11,930 nucleotides of DNA, from the NCBI GenBank assembly GCA_009924765.1, contig RFQW01000019.1, forward strand, positions 1 through 11,930, in the 5' to 3' direction. Positions 1 through 8,500 of this stretch are shown in pieces. The translations under genes were made by a program, and so were the position numbers. The notes under the pieces were generated by a model. That model did not search any database, was not told where the DNA came from, and saw only the letters and a list, made by a program, of their open reading frames with translations. Source of the DNA: Planctomycetota bacterium. Lineage in GTDB: Bacteria > Planctomycetota > Phycisphaerae > Phycisphaerales > SM1A02. Positions within the stretch are counted from its first letter, which is position 1. Every line of letters begins with the position of its first letter.

Positions 1-126
1 GACGTGGCCTTCATGCTGCTGGACTTCGGTGTCTGCCCAAGCTGCGACGCCGACCTGGACGGCAGCGGGTTCGTGGACTTCGGCGACGTGGCGCTGGTGC
101 TGCTGAGCACCGGTCCCTGCTCGTGA
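1..126 (+). CDS. C-terminal end of a secreted protein with dockerin-like repeats (5' end outside window)
   Basis: Only the last 41 residues are visible, read from base 1 to the TGA at 124-126. They contain the end of one repeat (DVAFMLLDFG), a CPSC linker, and a second repeat beginning DLDGSGFVDFGDVALVLL and ending in GPCS. The spaced Asp residues (D-x-D-x-[SD]-G-x-V-x-x-x-D) match the calcium-binding loop of dockerin type I or EF-hand repeats. In planctomycetes such tails close many exported proteins; whether they anchor, sort or only bind calcium is not settled, so the role is an inference. The catalytic or binding part lies upstream and cannot be named. The next gene on the same strand carries the same kind of tail, so the two may be functionally related, but a strong terminator separates them. 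Confidence 0.75.
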   Translation, partial: DVAFMLLDFGVCPSCDADLDGSGFVDFGDVALVLLSTGPCS

Positions 127-152
127 TCTGAAGTTGTCTCGATTGGAATGCT

Positions 153-187
153 GGGCCCCGGCTTCAAGCCGGGGCCCTTCTCTTTTT
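153..187 (+). terminator. Rho-independent terminator
   Basis: The 12-base arms GGGCCCCGGCTT (153-164) and AAGCCGGGGCCC (166-177) are perfectly complementary around one C, so the RNA would fold as a stem of about 10 bp with a 5-base loop. It is followed at once by TTCTCTTTTT (178-187). It sits 26 bases after the stop codon at 126 and should end that transcript. The T-tract lies only on the plus-strand side. Confidence 0.9.
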
Positions 188-298
188 GGAAATCGTGCCG
201 GCTGGTTGCTGCGATCCCATCAACAGGCGCGCCGGCCGATATGCGGGCTGCGAGCGTGCGCGCCGGGGCTGAAGTGAGGCCATTCATGATGGTTTCTC

Positions 299-326
299 TT
301 GTTTCGTGTCCGGATTGGGTTATCGT
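299..326 (+). promoter_or_regulatory. Possible promoter of the beta-propeller gene
   Basis: TTGTTT (299-304) and TATCGT (321-326) are separated by 16 bases and resemble -35 and -10 boxes. A start near 333 would leave a leader of about 60 bases before the ATG at 393. An AGGAA at 378-382, about 10 bases before that ATG, could act as ribosome binding site. The rest of the 127-392 gap, apart from the terminator, shows no gene. The boxes are imperfect and were found by eye. Confidence 0.3.
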
Positions 327-392
327 GCAGGCTCCAGCGGGCGCCGCATGGGCGCCTGTGTTGCCGCAGTGTCCTTCAGGAACCAGATCAGC

Positions 393-1943
393 ATGATTCG
401 CCACACCGTCGTCGCTTCGCTCGCGTTCGCACTCGCACCGGTCTCGGCCTTCGCGGTGGGCACCTGGACGCGCGTCACCGCCAGCGCCCCCAACGCCAAT
501 GGTGGCGTGATGCTGGTGCTTTCCGATGGCTCGGTGATCTGCAAGACCTCGGCGGGCGGCACCGACGGCATCGGCAACACATGGAACAAGCTCACGCCGA
601 ATGCGCAGGGCAGCTACATCGGCGGCACCTGGAGCACGATCGCGCCGATGTACGACACGCGGCTGTACTTCTCCTCGCAGGTGCTGATGGACGGTCGCGT
701 GTATGTTGCCGGCGGCGAGTACGGCACCGGCGGCACGGCAGGGGAGGTGTATGACCCCGTTGCCAACACCTGGACGCGCACGCCTGCGCCAAGCGCACGG
801 CTGAGCGACGCCAACACGGAAATGCTGCCCGATGGTCGCGTGCTGCAGGCGCTGGTGGCCGGCACGCTGAAGAGCACGCAGATCTACAACCCGCTCACCA
901 ACACCTACTCGACCGGCCCAACCTGCAACGGCATCCACAACGAGTCGGTGTGGATGAAGTTGCCGGACTCCAGCATCCTGTTCGTGGATCGTGGCGCCAC
1001 CACATCGGACCGCTACGTCCCATCGCGCAACGTGTGGATGGTGGACGGCACCGTGCCGGTTGCGCTGTTCGACGCGTATGGTCTGGAGACCGGCGGCGCG
1101 GCGATGCTGCCGAACGGCAAGGCCTTCTTTCTGGGCTCGACCAGCGGCAGGACCGGCCTGTACACGCCCTCCAACAGCACCACCAAGGCCGGCGTGTGGT
1201 CCACGGGTGCGGTGATTCCGGGCAACGGCGGCGGCCCCGATGCGCCGTTGGCCATGATGAGCGACGGCAAGGTGCTGTGCACCGTCAGCCCGTCGCCCAC
1301 CTCGGCGAACCACTTCCCGTCGCCCACCTCGTTCTATGAGTACGACTATGCAACCAACACCTTCGCGCAGGTGAACGCGCCAAGCGGAAGCACCACGCTG
1401 AACACCTCCACCTATGTGCTGAACATGGTGTGCCTGCCGGATGGCAAGGTGCTGTTCTCGCAGCAGGGGTCGACGGTTTACTACGTGTACACGCCCAGCG
1501 GCGCGCCGCTGGCTCAGGGCAAGCCGACCATCACCGGTCTGGAGCAGGATGGCTGTGGCCAGTTCCGCCTGACCGGCACCCAGTTCAACGGCATCAGCGA
1601 GGGCGCGAGCTACGGCGATGACTGGCAGATGAACACCAACTTCCCGATCGTGCGACTCACCTCGGGCAGCAGCGTGTACTACTGCCGCAGCTACAACTGG
1701 AACTCGACCGGCATCATGACCGGCGCGCTGGTGACCACCACCAAGTTCAAGGTGCCCGCCAACCTGCCGGCGGGCAGCTACTCGCTGGTGGTCACTGCGA
1801 ACGGCATCGCCTCCGATCCAATCGGGTTCGACTACACCCCGTATCGGTCCGCCGATCTGGATGGGGACGGCGTGGTGTCGGCCGCCGATGTCAGCGTGAT
1901 GCTGCTCGATTTCGGCGAGATCTGGACTTCGACGGGCAGGTGA
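393..1943 (+). CDS. Secreted seven-bladed beta-propeller (kelch/galactose-oxidase-like) protein with truncated dockerin-like tail
   Basis: The 516-residue product is exported: MIRH then a hydrophobic stretch ending VSAFA, with likely cleavage after residue 21. The ATG at 393 was chosen over an upstream in-frame ATG at 306 because it puts this signal peptide at the N-terminus and follows AGGAA. Seven copies of a strand motif of the form [LM]-[PSM]-[DN]-G-x-[VA] occur near residues 44, 99, 146, 190, 240, 290 and 349 (the fourth is degenerate, LPDSSI), one per blade of a seven-bladed propeller. Residues 378-480 form a second, beta-rich domain that includes YGDDWQMNTNFPIVRL and resembles the C-terminal domain of bacterial kelch/galactose-oxidase-like proteins. 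I see no identifiable copper-radical active site, so no enzyme activity is claimed. Residues 488-509 begin a dockerin-like repeat (DLDGDGVVSAADV), then the frame runs into seven non-homologous residues and a TGA. See 1919-1993 for the lost half. Confidence 0.85.
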   Translation: MIRHTVVASLAFALAPVSAFAVGTWTRVTASAPNANGGVMLVLSDGSVICKTSAGGTDGIGNTWNKLTPNAQGSYIGGTWSTIAPMYDTRLYFSSQVLMDGRVYVAGGEYGTGGTAGEVYDPVANTWTRTPAPSARLSDANTEMLPDGRVLQALVAGTLKSTQIYNPLTNTYSTGPTCNGIHNESVWMKLPDSSILFVDRGATTSDRYVPSRNVWMVDGTVPVALFDAYGLETGGAAMLPNGKAFFLGSTSGRTGLYTPSNSTTKAGVWSTGAVIPGNGGGPDAPLAMMSDGKVLCTVSPSPTSANHFPSPTSFYEYDYATNTFAQVNAPSGSTTLNTSTYVLNMVCLPDGKVLFSQQGSTVYYVYTPSGAPLAQGKPTITGLEQDGCGQFRLTGTQFNGISEGASYGDDWQMNTNFPIVRLTSGSSVYYCRSYNWNSTGIMTGALVTTTKFKVPANLPAGSYSLVVTANGIASDPIGFDYTPYRSADLDGDGVVSAADVSVMLLDFGEIWTSTGR

Positions 1944-1993
1944 CGGCAGGCGACGTGGGTCTGGCGCTGCTGTTCGACGGGCCGTGTTTCTGA
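1919..1993 (+). pseudogene. Detached second dockerin-like repeat of the propeller gene, in another frame
   Basis: Read from 1919, the DNA encodes DLDFDGQVTAGDVGLALL followed by FDGPCF and TGA (1991-1993). This is the expected second half of the tail, matching the neighbouring gene's DLDGSGFVDFGDVALVLL...GPCS. It lies in frame 2, whereas the propeller gene is read in frame 0 and stops at 1943. It has no start of its own. It is best read as the original C-terminus, disconnected by a small deletion near 1914-1919. Confidence 0.75.
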
Positions 1994-2030
1994 GCCACCA
2001 CCCGCCGCACGGCCGAACCGTTCCGCGATC

Positions 2031-2417
2031 TCAGCGGATCGTGGCGCCGTGCTTCAGGGCGGCTTCCAGCTGTTCCGGCGTGATGGGTCTGGACGGCAGA
2101 TAGCCCTGCAGGAAGTCGCACGCGGCCTCCCGAAGCAGGTTGCGCTGCTCCGCGGTCTCCACGCCCTCGGCGATCACCTGCAGACTCAGCTTGTGGGCCA
2201 TCACGATGATCGCCTCGCACAAGGCGCGGTCGGCGGGAGCGGCCGAGAGGCTGCTGATGAACGACTGGTCGATCTTCAGGAACTCGATGTCGAACTTGTT
2301 GAGATAGGCCAGCGACGAATAGCCCGTGCCGAAGTCGTCGATCGCCATCTGGATGCCGGCCATGCGAAGCGCGAGCAGGATCTGGGACACGTCGGCATCG
2401 GCATTCAGCAGCAGTCC
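2031..2417 (-). pseudogene. Out-of-frame C-terminal half of the EAL phosphodiesterase domain
   Basis: The frame beginning at 2417 encodes GLLLNADADVSQ and continues for 128 residues to the TGA at 2031. It holds the remaining EAL-family motifs: AIDDFGTGYSSL with the paired Asp, FLKID with the conserved Lys, AEGVET with the catalytic-loop Glu, and FLQGYLPSRPI with the conserved Gln. Joined to VIEITE upstream, it yields the family-typical VIEITEGLLL. All catalytic residues therefore survive, which argues for a very recent lesion or a switchable state, not long decay. As the sequence stands, this part is not translated in frame. Confidence 0.85.
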
Positions 2418-4311
2418 CTCGGTGATCTCGCTCGGTGATCTCGATCACCATGCAGCTGCCGGGGGTGTCGTGGTTGTGCAGGAACGTGATCCAATCGCGC
2501 AGAGTCGCGGCGGCCTCGGGTCGGAACTGCACCGGGGATGCGTTCACGCTGACCTGGAATCCGCCGGGAACCAGCCTGTTCCAACGGCTGGCCCAGCGCG
2601 CGGCTTCGCGGAACACCCAGTCACCGATCGGCACGATCAGGCCGGTCTCCTCGGCAAGCGGAATGAAATCGCCCGGCAGGACCACGCCATGGATGGGGTG
2701 GTCCCATCGCAGAAGCGCCTCGGCCTTGCAGATGTGTCCGGTGATCGGATCCACGATCGGCTGGAATTGCAGGTGGAACTGCTTGTCCTTGATCGCGGTG
2801 CGCAGGTCGCTGATCATGCGAAGCCGATCCTGCGCCGCCGTCTGCAGGCCCTGAGTGAAGTGACTGAACCGGTTGCGACCCTGACGCTTGGCCACGTACA
2901 TGGCCTGATCGGCGTTCTTCAGCAGCGCCTCCGCCTCGTCGGCGTCGTCGGGGCACAGCGTGATGCCCACGCTGGCCGAGATGTAGGCCGGGGAGTCGCC
3001 GAGCTGGAAGGGCTCCGCCAGGTGCGTGATGATCTTCTCGGCCACGGTCTCCACGTGCTTGGGGTCGGTGACCCGCGTCAGAATCACCGTGAACTCGTCG
3101 CCGCCGAGACGCGCAACCGTGTCGGACTCGCGCGTGCAGGCGCTGATGCGGCGCGCGGCCTCCACCAGCAGGTCGTCGCCCACGAGGTGGCCCCGCGTGT
3201 CGTTGACCTCCTTGAAGTTGTCCAGATCGATCAGAAGCAGCGCCAGCGAGCAGCCCGCGCGGGTGATCTGACGGATCTCGTGCTCGAGCCGCTCCCGCAG
3301 CATGAGCCGGTTGGGAAGGCCGGTGAGCATGTCGAAGTTGGCCTGCCGCCAGATGATCTCGGCGTGCTTCTTCTTCTCGGTGATGTCGGAGAACAGCATG
3401 ACATACCCGTGCACGGTGCCATCGCCGCCCATGAGCCGATTGATCAACATCGACTTGTCATAGGTGTCGCCGTTCTTGCGGCGATCCTCGACTTCGCCTT
3501 TCCAGTAGCCGGATGCATCCACCGTTCGCTGCATAGCTTCGTAGAACGCCTGGTCCTGGCGCCCCGAGTTGAAGATGTCCGGACGCTGGCCCCGGACCTC
3601 GTCGAGCTGGTATCCGGTGATGCGCGCACCGGCGGCGTTGATGTCGATGATGCGGTAGCTGGCATCGGTCACCAGCATGCCTTCGGCGGTGTGCTGATAC
3701 ACCAGCGCAGACAGACGCGTCTGCTCCTCCAGCCGCCGGCGCTCGCTGATGTCGCGACCGATGCTGATCACGCCAAGGGGGGCGCCGTCGAAGCCGAAGT
3801 AGGGCGCGCGAAGCATCTCGAGGCACACCTTGTTTCCGTCGGACTTCATCAGCCACTCTTCGCGCACACTGGGGTGTCCGGTGGACAGCACCTGTCGCTC
3901 GAGCGACTCGAAATCGCTCGCCATCTCCGGGGGCAGCAGTTGGGCATCGGTCTTGCCGATGATGTCGCTCTCCGTCAGGCCCAGGGCATGTTCGAACGCC
4001 TGGTTGCAGACGATGTACACGCCCTGCATGGACTTGGCGAAGAACAGGTCGGGAATGGAGTTGACGAAGCTGCGCCGGATCGCCTGCTCCCGTTCGGCAC
4101 GCAGGCGCAGCTCGGAATTGGCCGCGGTGAGTTCCTCGGAATTCACCACGAGCGCGTTCTCCATGAGCGCCCGCTCCCGGTCCGCTTCGTGGTAGGAGGC
4201 GCTCACCTGCTCCAGCAGCGACTGCCACGTGGCATCGGGCGCGACAACCTGCCCCATGAGGCGCTGGATCTGTCGCGTGAGCAGGCGATGGAAGTGCACG
4301 TGTGGGGTCAC
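2031..4311 (-). CDS. PAS-PAS-GGDEF-EAL cyclic-di-GMP enzyme; EAL domain disrupted by frameshift
   Basis: Makes and would degrade the second messenger c-di-GMP. The start is the GTG at 4311-4309, which overlaps the FIST stop as GTGA and opens the protein at VTPHVHFHRLLTRQIQRL; an ORF extending further upstream is only a shadow of the FIST gene. Order of domains: helical, probably coiled-coil segment (about 1-80), PAS (81-195), PAS (200-315), GGDEF (321-482), EAL (from about 495). The cyclase signature GGDEF is at 403-407 and an inhibitory-site RxxD at 394-397, exactly five residues before it, so the cyclase should be active and product-inhibited. The EAL signature is at 531-533, N590 and E624 are present, then after E627 a 13-bp duplication shifts the frame. 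The shifted frame stays open to 1891, giving an 806-residue product with a nonsense tail. Removing one repeat copy gives a 755-residue protein ending at 2031. No transmembrane segment is visible, so it should be cytoplasmic. Confidence 0.88.
2418..2443. repeat. Perfect 13-bp tandem duplication inside the EAL coding region
   Basis: CTCGGTGATCTCG occurs twice head to tail (2418-2430 and 2431-2443) with no mismatch. Thirteen bases shift the reading frame by one. Deleting either copy restores the EAL consensus across the join, which shows that the single-copy form is the functional one. Confidence 0.95.
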
Positions 4312-5417
4312 TCGCAGATGGTGGTCAGTGACATGGTCTGATTGTGCAGGTGGCACGCGGGCACATTGGTGATTCGGGCCAGCTCGCCGTAGGAGTAGAA
4401 GCCCGCGAGCTTGATGCCCGGGCCCATCATGCGCTGCACCTGCTCGAGTTCCTCGTCCGCGATCTGTCCAAGTACCACGCGGCGTCCGGCACAGCTCACG
4501 ATCAGGCACAGGCCCTCGTCCGTCGCTGTTGGGCTTGCCTCCTGGGCGGCGGTCTGGGCGCTTTCGATCAGGGTGTCCAGATTCGTGCGCATGAGCTTGC
4601 AGCGACTGCCCTGTGGCACATCGCCCGCGAAGGTGAGGCTCTGGGCGGATTCGTCGACGGCCAGCAGCGTGCGGATGAGCGCATGCCCGCCGCCGTCGGT
4701 GAGGATGTTCAGCGGGAAGCGCATGCCGCTGCCGGGCAGGCCAGCCGCCATGTCGCCGAGGTAGCGCTTGTACAGGGCGAGTGCGGGTTGGTTGTCGATC
4801 TCGAACACCACGTTGCCGGCCGATCTGGTCACGATGCGTTCGGCGCCGAAGTCGGTCCAGCCAGCGCAGTAGGCGTTCTTCACGCGAATGTCACCGTACA
4901 GCCCGAGCAGTGCCAGTTGGTCCTGTTGGGCTGGCGCGTCGGCCATCACCCACGTGGATCCGAAACGCATCGCATCGCCGGCAAGACCGCCCGTGACGGT
5001 GGTGCCGCCCACGCCCAGGCCCAGAGCGATCTCGCTTCCGTTCGCGTGCAGACCCTCCGACAGCACCAGCACATGTCGCAGATCCGCCGACTGCAGCTGC
5101 TTCATCAGGCCCGCAGCCATCGACTTCAGATCCGCGCCCGGCTCGATCTTGCCAGAGACCAGTCGGGCGGTGCCGCGCTCAAGCTGGATCGCCGTCGCCA
5201 CCACGTCGCAGTCGGTGATCGTGGTTCCAGCCACATTGCCCGAGGACGAGCAGCCCGCGATGTGCGCCTTCGGAAACCGCTTTCGCAGCTCGGCGTAGCA
5301 GGCGTGCGAATGGAAGTGGTCATGGTCGCCGAACGCCAGAACCAGGTTGGCCTCGGGAAGATCCGCGTCGCCGTGCCAGCCCGTGTCCGAGTTCCAGCGA
5401 AGGCGTGCGATCTTCAT
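4308..5417 (-). CDS. FIST-domain sensor protein (FIST_N plus FIST_C)
   Basis: A 369-residue cytoplasmic protein without signal peptide or membrane segment, spanning both FIST halves. FIST_N features include NLVLAFGDHDHF (24-35), AGCSSSG (54-60) and the Gly-rich VTGGLAGDA (141-149). FIST_C features include ALYKRYLGD (214-222), FPLNIL (234-239), FAGDVPQG (263-270), SCAGRRVVLGQ (308-318), GFYSYGEL (339-346) and HNQTM (358-362). FIST proteins were proposed to bind small ligands such as amino acids. Some members, named NosP, bind haem and sense nitric oxide, and work with histidine kinases or c-di-GMP enzymes encoded beside them; the ligand here is unknown. The stop overlaps the GTG of the PAS-PAS-GGDEF-EAL gene by four bases, so the pair is almost certainly co-transcribed and translationally coupled. 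No Shine-Dalgarno precedes the ATG at 5417; a TACCCT box lies 8 bases before it. Confidence 0.92.
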   Translation of the reverse strand: MKIARLRWNSDTGWHGDADLPEANLVLAFGDHDHFHSHACYAELRKRFPKAHIAGCSSSGNVAGTTITDCDVVATAIQLERGTARLVSGKIEPGADLKSMAAGLMKQLQSADLRHVLVLSEGLHANGSEIALGLGVGGTTVTGGLAGDAMRFGSTWVMADAPAQQDQLALLGLYGDIRVKNAYCAGWTDFGAERIVTRSAGNVVFEIDNQPALALYKRYLGDMAAGLPGSGMRFPLNILTDGGGHALIRTLLAVDESAQSLTFAGDVPQGSRCKLMRTNLDTLIESAQTAAQEASPTATDEGLCLIVSCAGRRVVLGQIADEELEQVQRMMGPGIKLAGFYSYGELARITNVPACHLHNQTMSLTTICE

Positions 5418-5537
5418 GCATGCAAAGGGTAGCCGTGCGAGCCTGTCTTCACCGAGGAATGATCCGGGGGCACATGACCCGAAGAGGGGACGCCGGGCGG
5501 TTTCGAACGCGCACGAGGGCTCCTAGCATCTGACCCC
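5418..5537. promoter_or_regulatory. Divergent promoter region between the FIST gene and hrpA
   Basis: This 120-base gap must drive both divergent genes. On the minus strand TACCCT (5431-5426) ends 8 bases before the FIST ATG. On the plus strand TAGCAT (5524-5529) ends 8 bases before the hrpA ATG. Both fit a TANNNT -10 box placed so that transcription would start at or next to the start codon. I see no convincing -35 box or Shine-Dalgarno for either gene. No clear operator palindrome stands out. Confidence 0.35.
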
Positions 5538-8500
5538 ATGTCCACTTCGCCAGCGGCCGATCGGCACGCCAGGCGCCGCGCCATTCGTGAAGCGGCGGTG
5601 GTGACACCCACCTATCCCTTGGAACTGCCCGTGGCGCGGTATCGCGAGGAGATCATGGCCGCGATCCGCGCCAATCCCGTGGTGGTGGTGCAGGCGGACA
5701 CGGGCAGCGGCAAGACCACGCAGATTCCCAAGATGCTGCTTGAGATGGGTTACGGCGTTGCGGGCGAGATCGCGCACACGCAGCCCAGGCGACTGGCAGC
5801 GCGCGCCACCGCGCAGCGTATTGCGGCCGAGTTAGGGGTGCCGCTTGGCACGGTGGTGGGATGTCAGGTGCGCTTCGATGATCGCAGTGATGACACCACG
5901 CGATTGCGCGTGCTGACCGATGGCGTGCTGCTTGCACAGCTGGCCGGTGATCCGCTGCTGCGCCGCTACGACGCCATCGTGATCGACGAGGTGCATGAGC
6001 GCAGCCTGAACGTGGACTTCCTGCTTGGATCGCTGCGACGCATCCTGGCGAAGCGCCCCGATCTGCGTGTGGTGCTTTCGAGCGCCACGCTGGAAGCCGA
6101 ACGGCTGAGCCAGGCGTTCGATGGCGCGCCGGTGCTCAGCGTGCCGGGGCGGCTGTTTCCCGTGGAGGTGCGCTGGCAACCCACGCCCGATGCCGAGCCC
6201 GCGGATGCGCAGCAGGTGGCCGACGCGGTGCAGGCATGTCTGCGCGAGGGTCCCGGCGACGTGCTGGTGTTCCTGCCGGGCGAGCGCGAGATTCTGGAAA
6301 CGGCGGAAGTGCTGCGTGGTCGCACAGGCGATGTGGAAGTGACGCCGTTGTTCGGCCGATTGGGCGACGCCGAGCAGGATCGCGCCATCGCCGCGTGCAC
6401 CAAGCGACGCGTGACGCTGGCCACCAACGTGGCCGAAACCAGCCTGACCGTGGCCGGCATCCGTTGGGTGGTGGATGCGGGTCTGGTGCGCATCAATCGC
6501 TGGAGCGCCAAGTCGCGCGTGCAGCGGCTGCTGGTGGAAGCGGCCTCGAAGGCATCGCTGCAGCAGCGCAAGGGGCGTGCCGGGCGCGTGGCGGCGGGCG
6601 TGTGCGTGCGGCTGTTCAGCGAGGCCGATTTCGAGGCACGCGCCGACACCACCACACCCGAGATCCTGCGATCGAATCTGGCCGGCGTGGTGCTTCGCAT
6701 GAAGGATCTGGGGCTTGGTGATCCGGCCGCATTTCCGTTCATCGATCCGCCGGGCGAGCGCCGCCTGCATGAAGCCGAAGAGACGCTGCGCGAGATCGGT
6801 GCGGTGGGCACGCGTGGCGAACTCACGCCGCTTGGGCGCAAGATGGCCAAGCTGCCCGTGGATCCACGCGTGGCGCGCGTGCTGCTTGAAGGGGTGCGGC
6901 TGGAGTGCGGTGCGGCGGCATGCACGCTGGCCGCGTGGCTTTCAAGCGTGGATCCGCGCGAGCGGCCGGCCGACCGCGCACAGGAGGCCGACCTGGCGCA
7001 CACGCCGTTTCGCGACGGCGATGGCGACCTGATCGGCGCGCTTCGACTGTGGGCGGCCTGGCGCGAGGCGCAGGAGACGCTGGGCTCGTCGGCGCTGAAG
7101 CGATGGTGTCGCGAGCGGCATCTGTCGCATCGCCGCCTTCGTGAGTGGACCGACGTTCGGCGTCAGCTGGATCGCCTGCTGCGCGAACGGCTGCAGTTGG
7201 ATCCCGGCACAGACAACGGCGTGTGGCGTTCGGCACCGGTGCATCGCGCGGTGCTGGCGGGCTTCGCCACGCAGGTGGCGCTGCGCGGCCGTGATGGCCA
7301 ATATCGACTGAGCGATGGCAGCACCTTCGTGCTGCATCCACGAAGCGGTCTGGCGCGCGCGCAGCCGCCGTGGGTGGTGGCGCTGGAGATCGTGGACACG
7401 GGGCGCAGGCAGGCGCGCGTGGTGGCGCGCATCCAACCCAACTGGGTGGAGGGTGCCGCGCCGCACATCGTGAAGCGCACGCTCAGCCAGCCCCACTGGG
7501 TGCGTGACACCGGGCAGGTGGCGGCCTGGGAGCGCGTGAGCCTTGGCCAGCTCGACCTGATCGAGAAGCGTCGCGTGCCATACGGGCCTGTGAACCCCGC
7601 CGACGCGCGCGTGGTGTTCATTCGCAGCGCCTTGGTGGAGGAGCAACTTGGCGTGGATGCGCCGTTTCTCGCCGCCAATCGCACCACGCTGCAGGATGTT
7701 GAGGCGTGGGCGCAGGCGCGACGGCGCAGCGACCTGCTGGCCGATGCCGAGGCGGTGTACCGCTTCTATGACCAGCGCCTGCCCGAAGGCGTGCACAGTC
7801 GGCCGGACTTCGAGCGATGGCGGCGCGAGGCGGAACGGCGCGATCCGCGCGTCTTGTTGCTGCAGCGTGTGCACCTGATCAACGAGGAGCCGGATGATGC
7901 GGCGTTCCCTCGGGCGCTGGATGCGGGCGCAGGCAGCATGCCCGTGCGATATCAGCACGCACCAAGCGCGGCGGATGACGGCGTGACGCTGCAGGTGCCG
8001 CTGGTCTCGCTGCCGGATCTTGATGCCGCGCGCCTGGAGTGGTCGGTGCCCGGCCATCGCGCCGAACTGGTGGAGGCGCTGATTCGATCCCTGCCCAAGC
8101 GCGTGCGTGCGCGATTCCAACCGGTGGAGGAATTCACCAATGGCTTCCTGCAGTCGCATGCGCCTGGAGAAGGATCGCTGCGTGCGCTGCTGGCGCAGCA
8201 TCTTTCGGCCGCCTCGGGGCTTGTTGTGCAGGCGAGCGATTTCGACATGACGGCCGTTGCGCCGCATCTGCTGCTGCGTGTGCAGGTGATGCGAGGCGAG
8301 CGAACGCTGCTGGAGACGCGCGATGTCGGCGCCGCACAGCGTGATCTGCACGAGGCGGTGCAGACGGCACGCAGCGAAGCGATGCGCGCCTTCGAGTCGG
8401 GGCGCTGGTGCGGCGCGCCTGTCGTTGCGTGGCCCGACGCCGCGCCGCCGCTGCCGTGCGCGCTGCGTGTTCCCTGTGATGGCGCCTCGCTGCAGGTGTG

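Noticed and set aside
306..392. N-terminal extension of the propeller gene from the ATG at 306
   Set aside because: It would bury the signal peptide 29 residues inside the protein and lacks a ribosome binding site; the ATG at 393 fits better.
1905..1925. Programmed ribosomal frameshift joining the two dockerin-like halves
   Set aside because: No slippery heptamer or evident downstream stem is present, and the linker bases found in the neighbour are missing, which points to a deletion.
1980..2014. Inverted repeat GGCCGTG / CACGGCC between the propeller gene and the EAL gene as a bidirectional terminator
   Set aside because: The arms are only 7 bases, the loop is 21 bases, one arm lies in the old coding tail, and there is no T-tract on either strand.
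2326..4341. Long open frame of 671 codons on the plus strand
   Set aside because: It lies antisense to the PAS-PAS-GGDEF-EAL gene, whose domains are unmistakable. Its translation is low-complexity and rich in His, Val, Gly and Gln, as expected from the reverse strand of GC-rich coding DNA.
4344..5432. Open frame of 362 codons antisense to the FIST gene
   Set aside because: A compositional shadow: it has no domain, and FIST motifs cover the whole length of the opposite strand.
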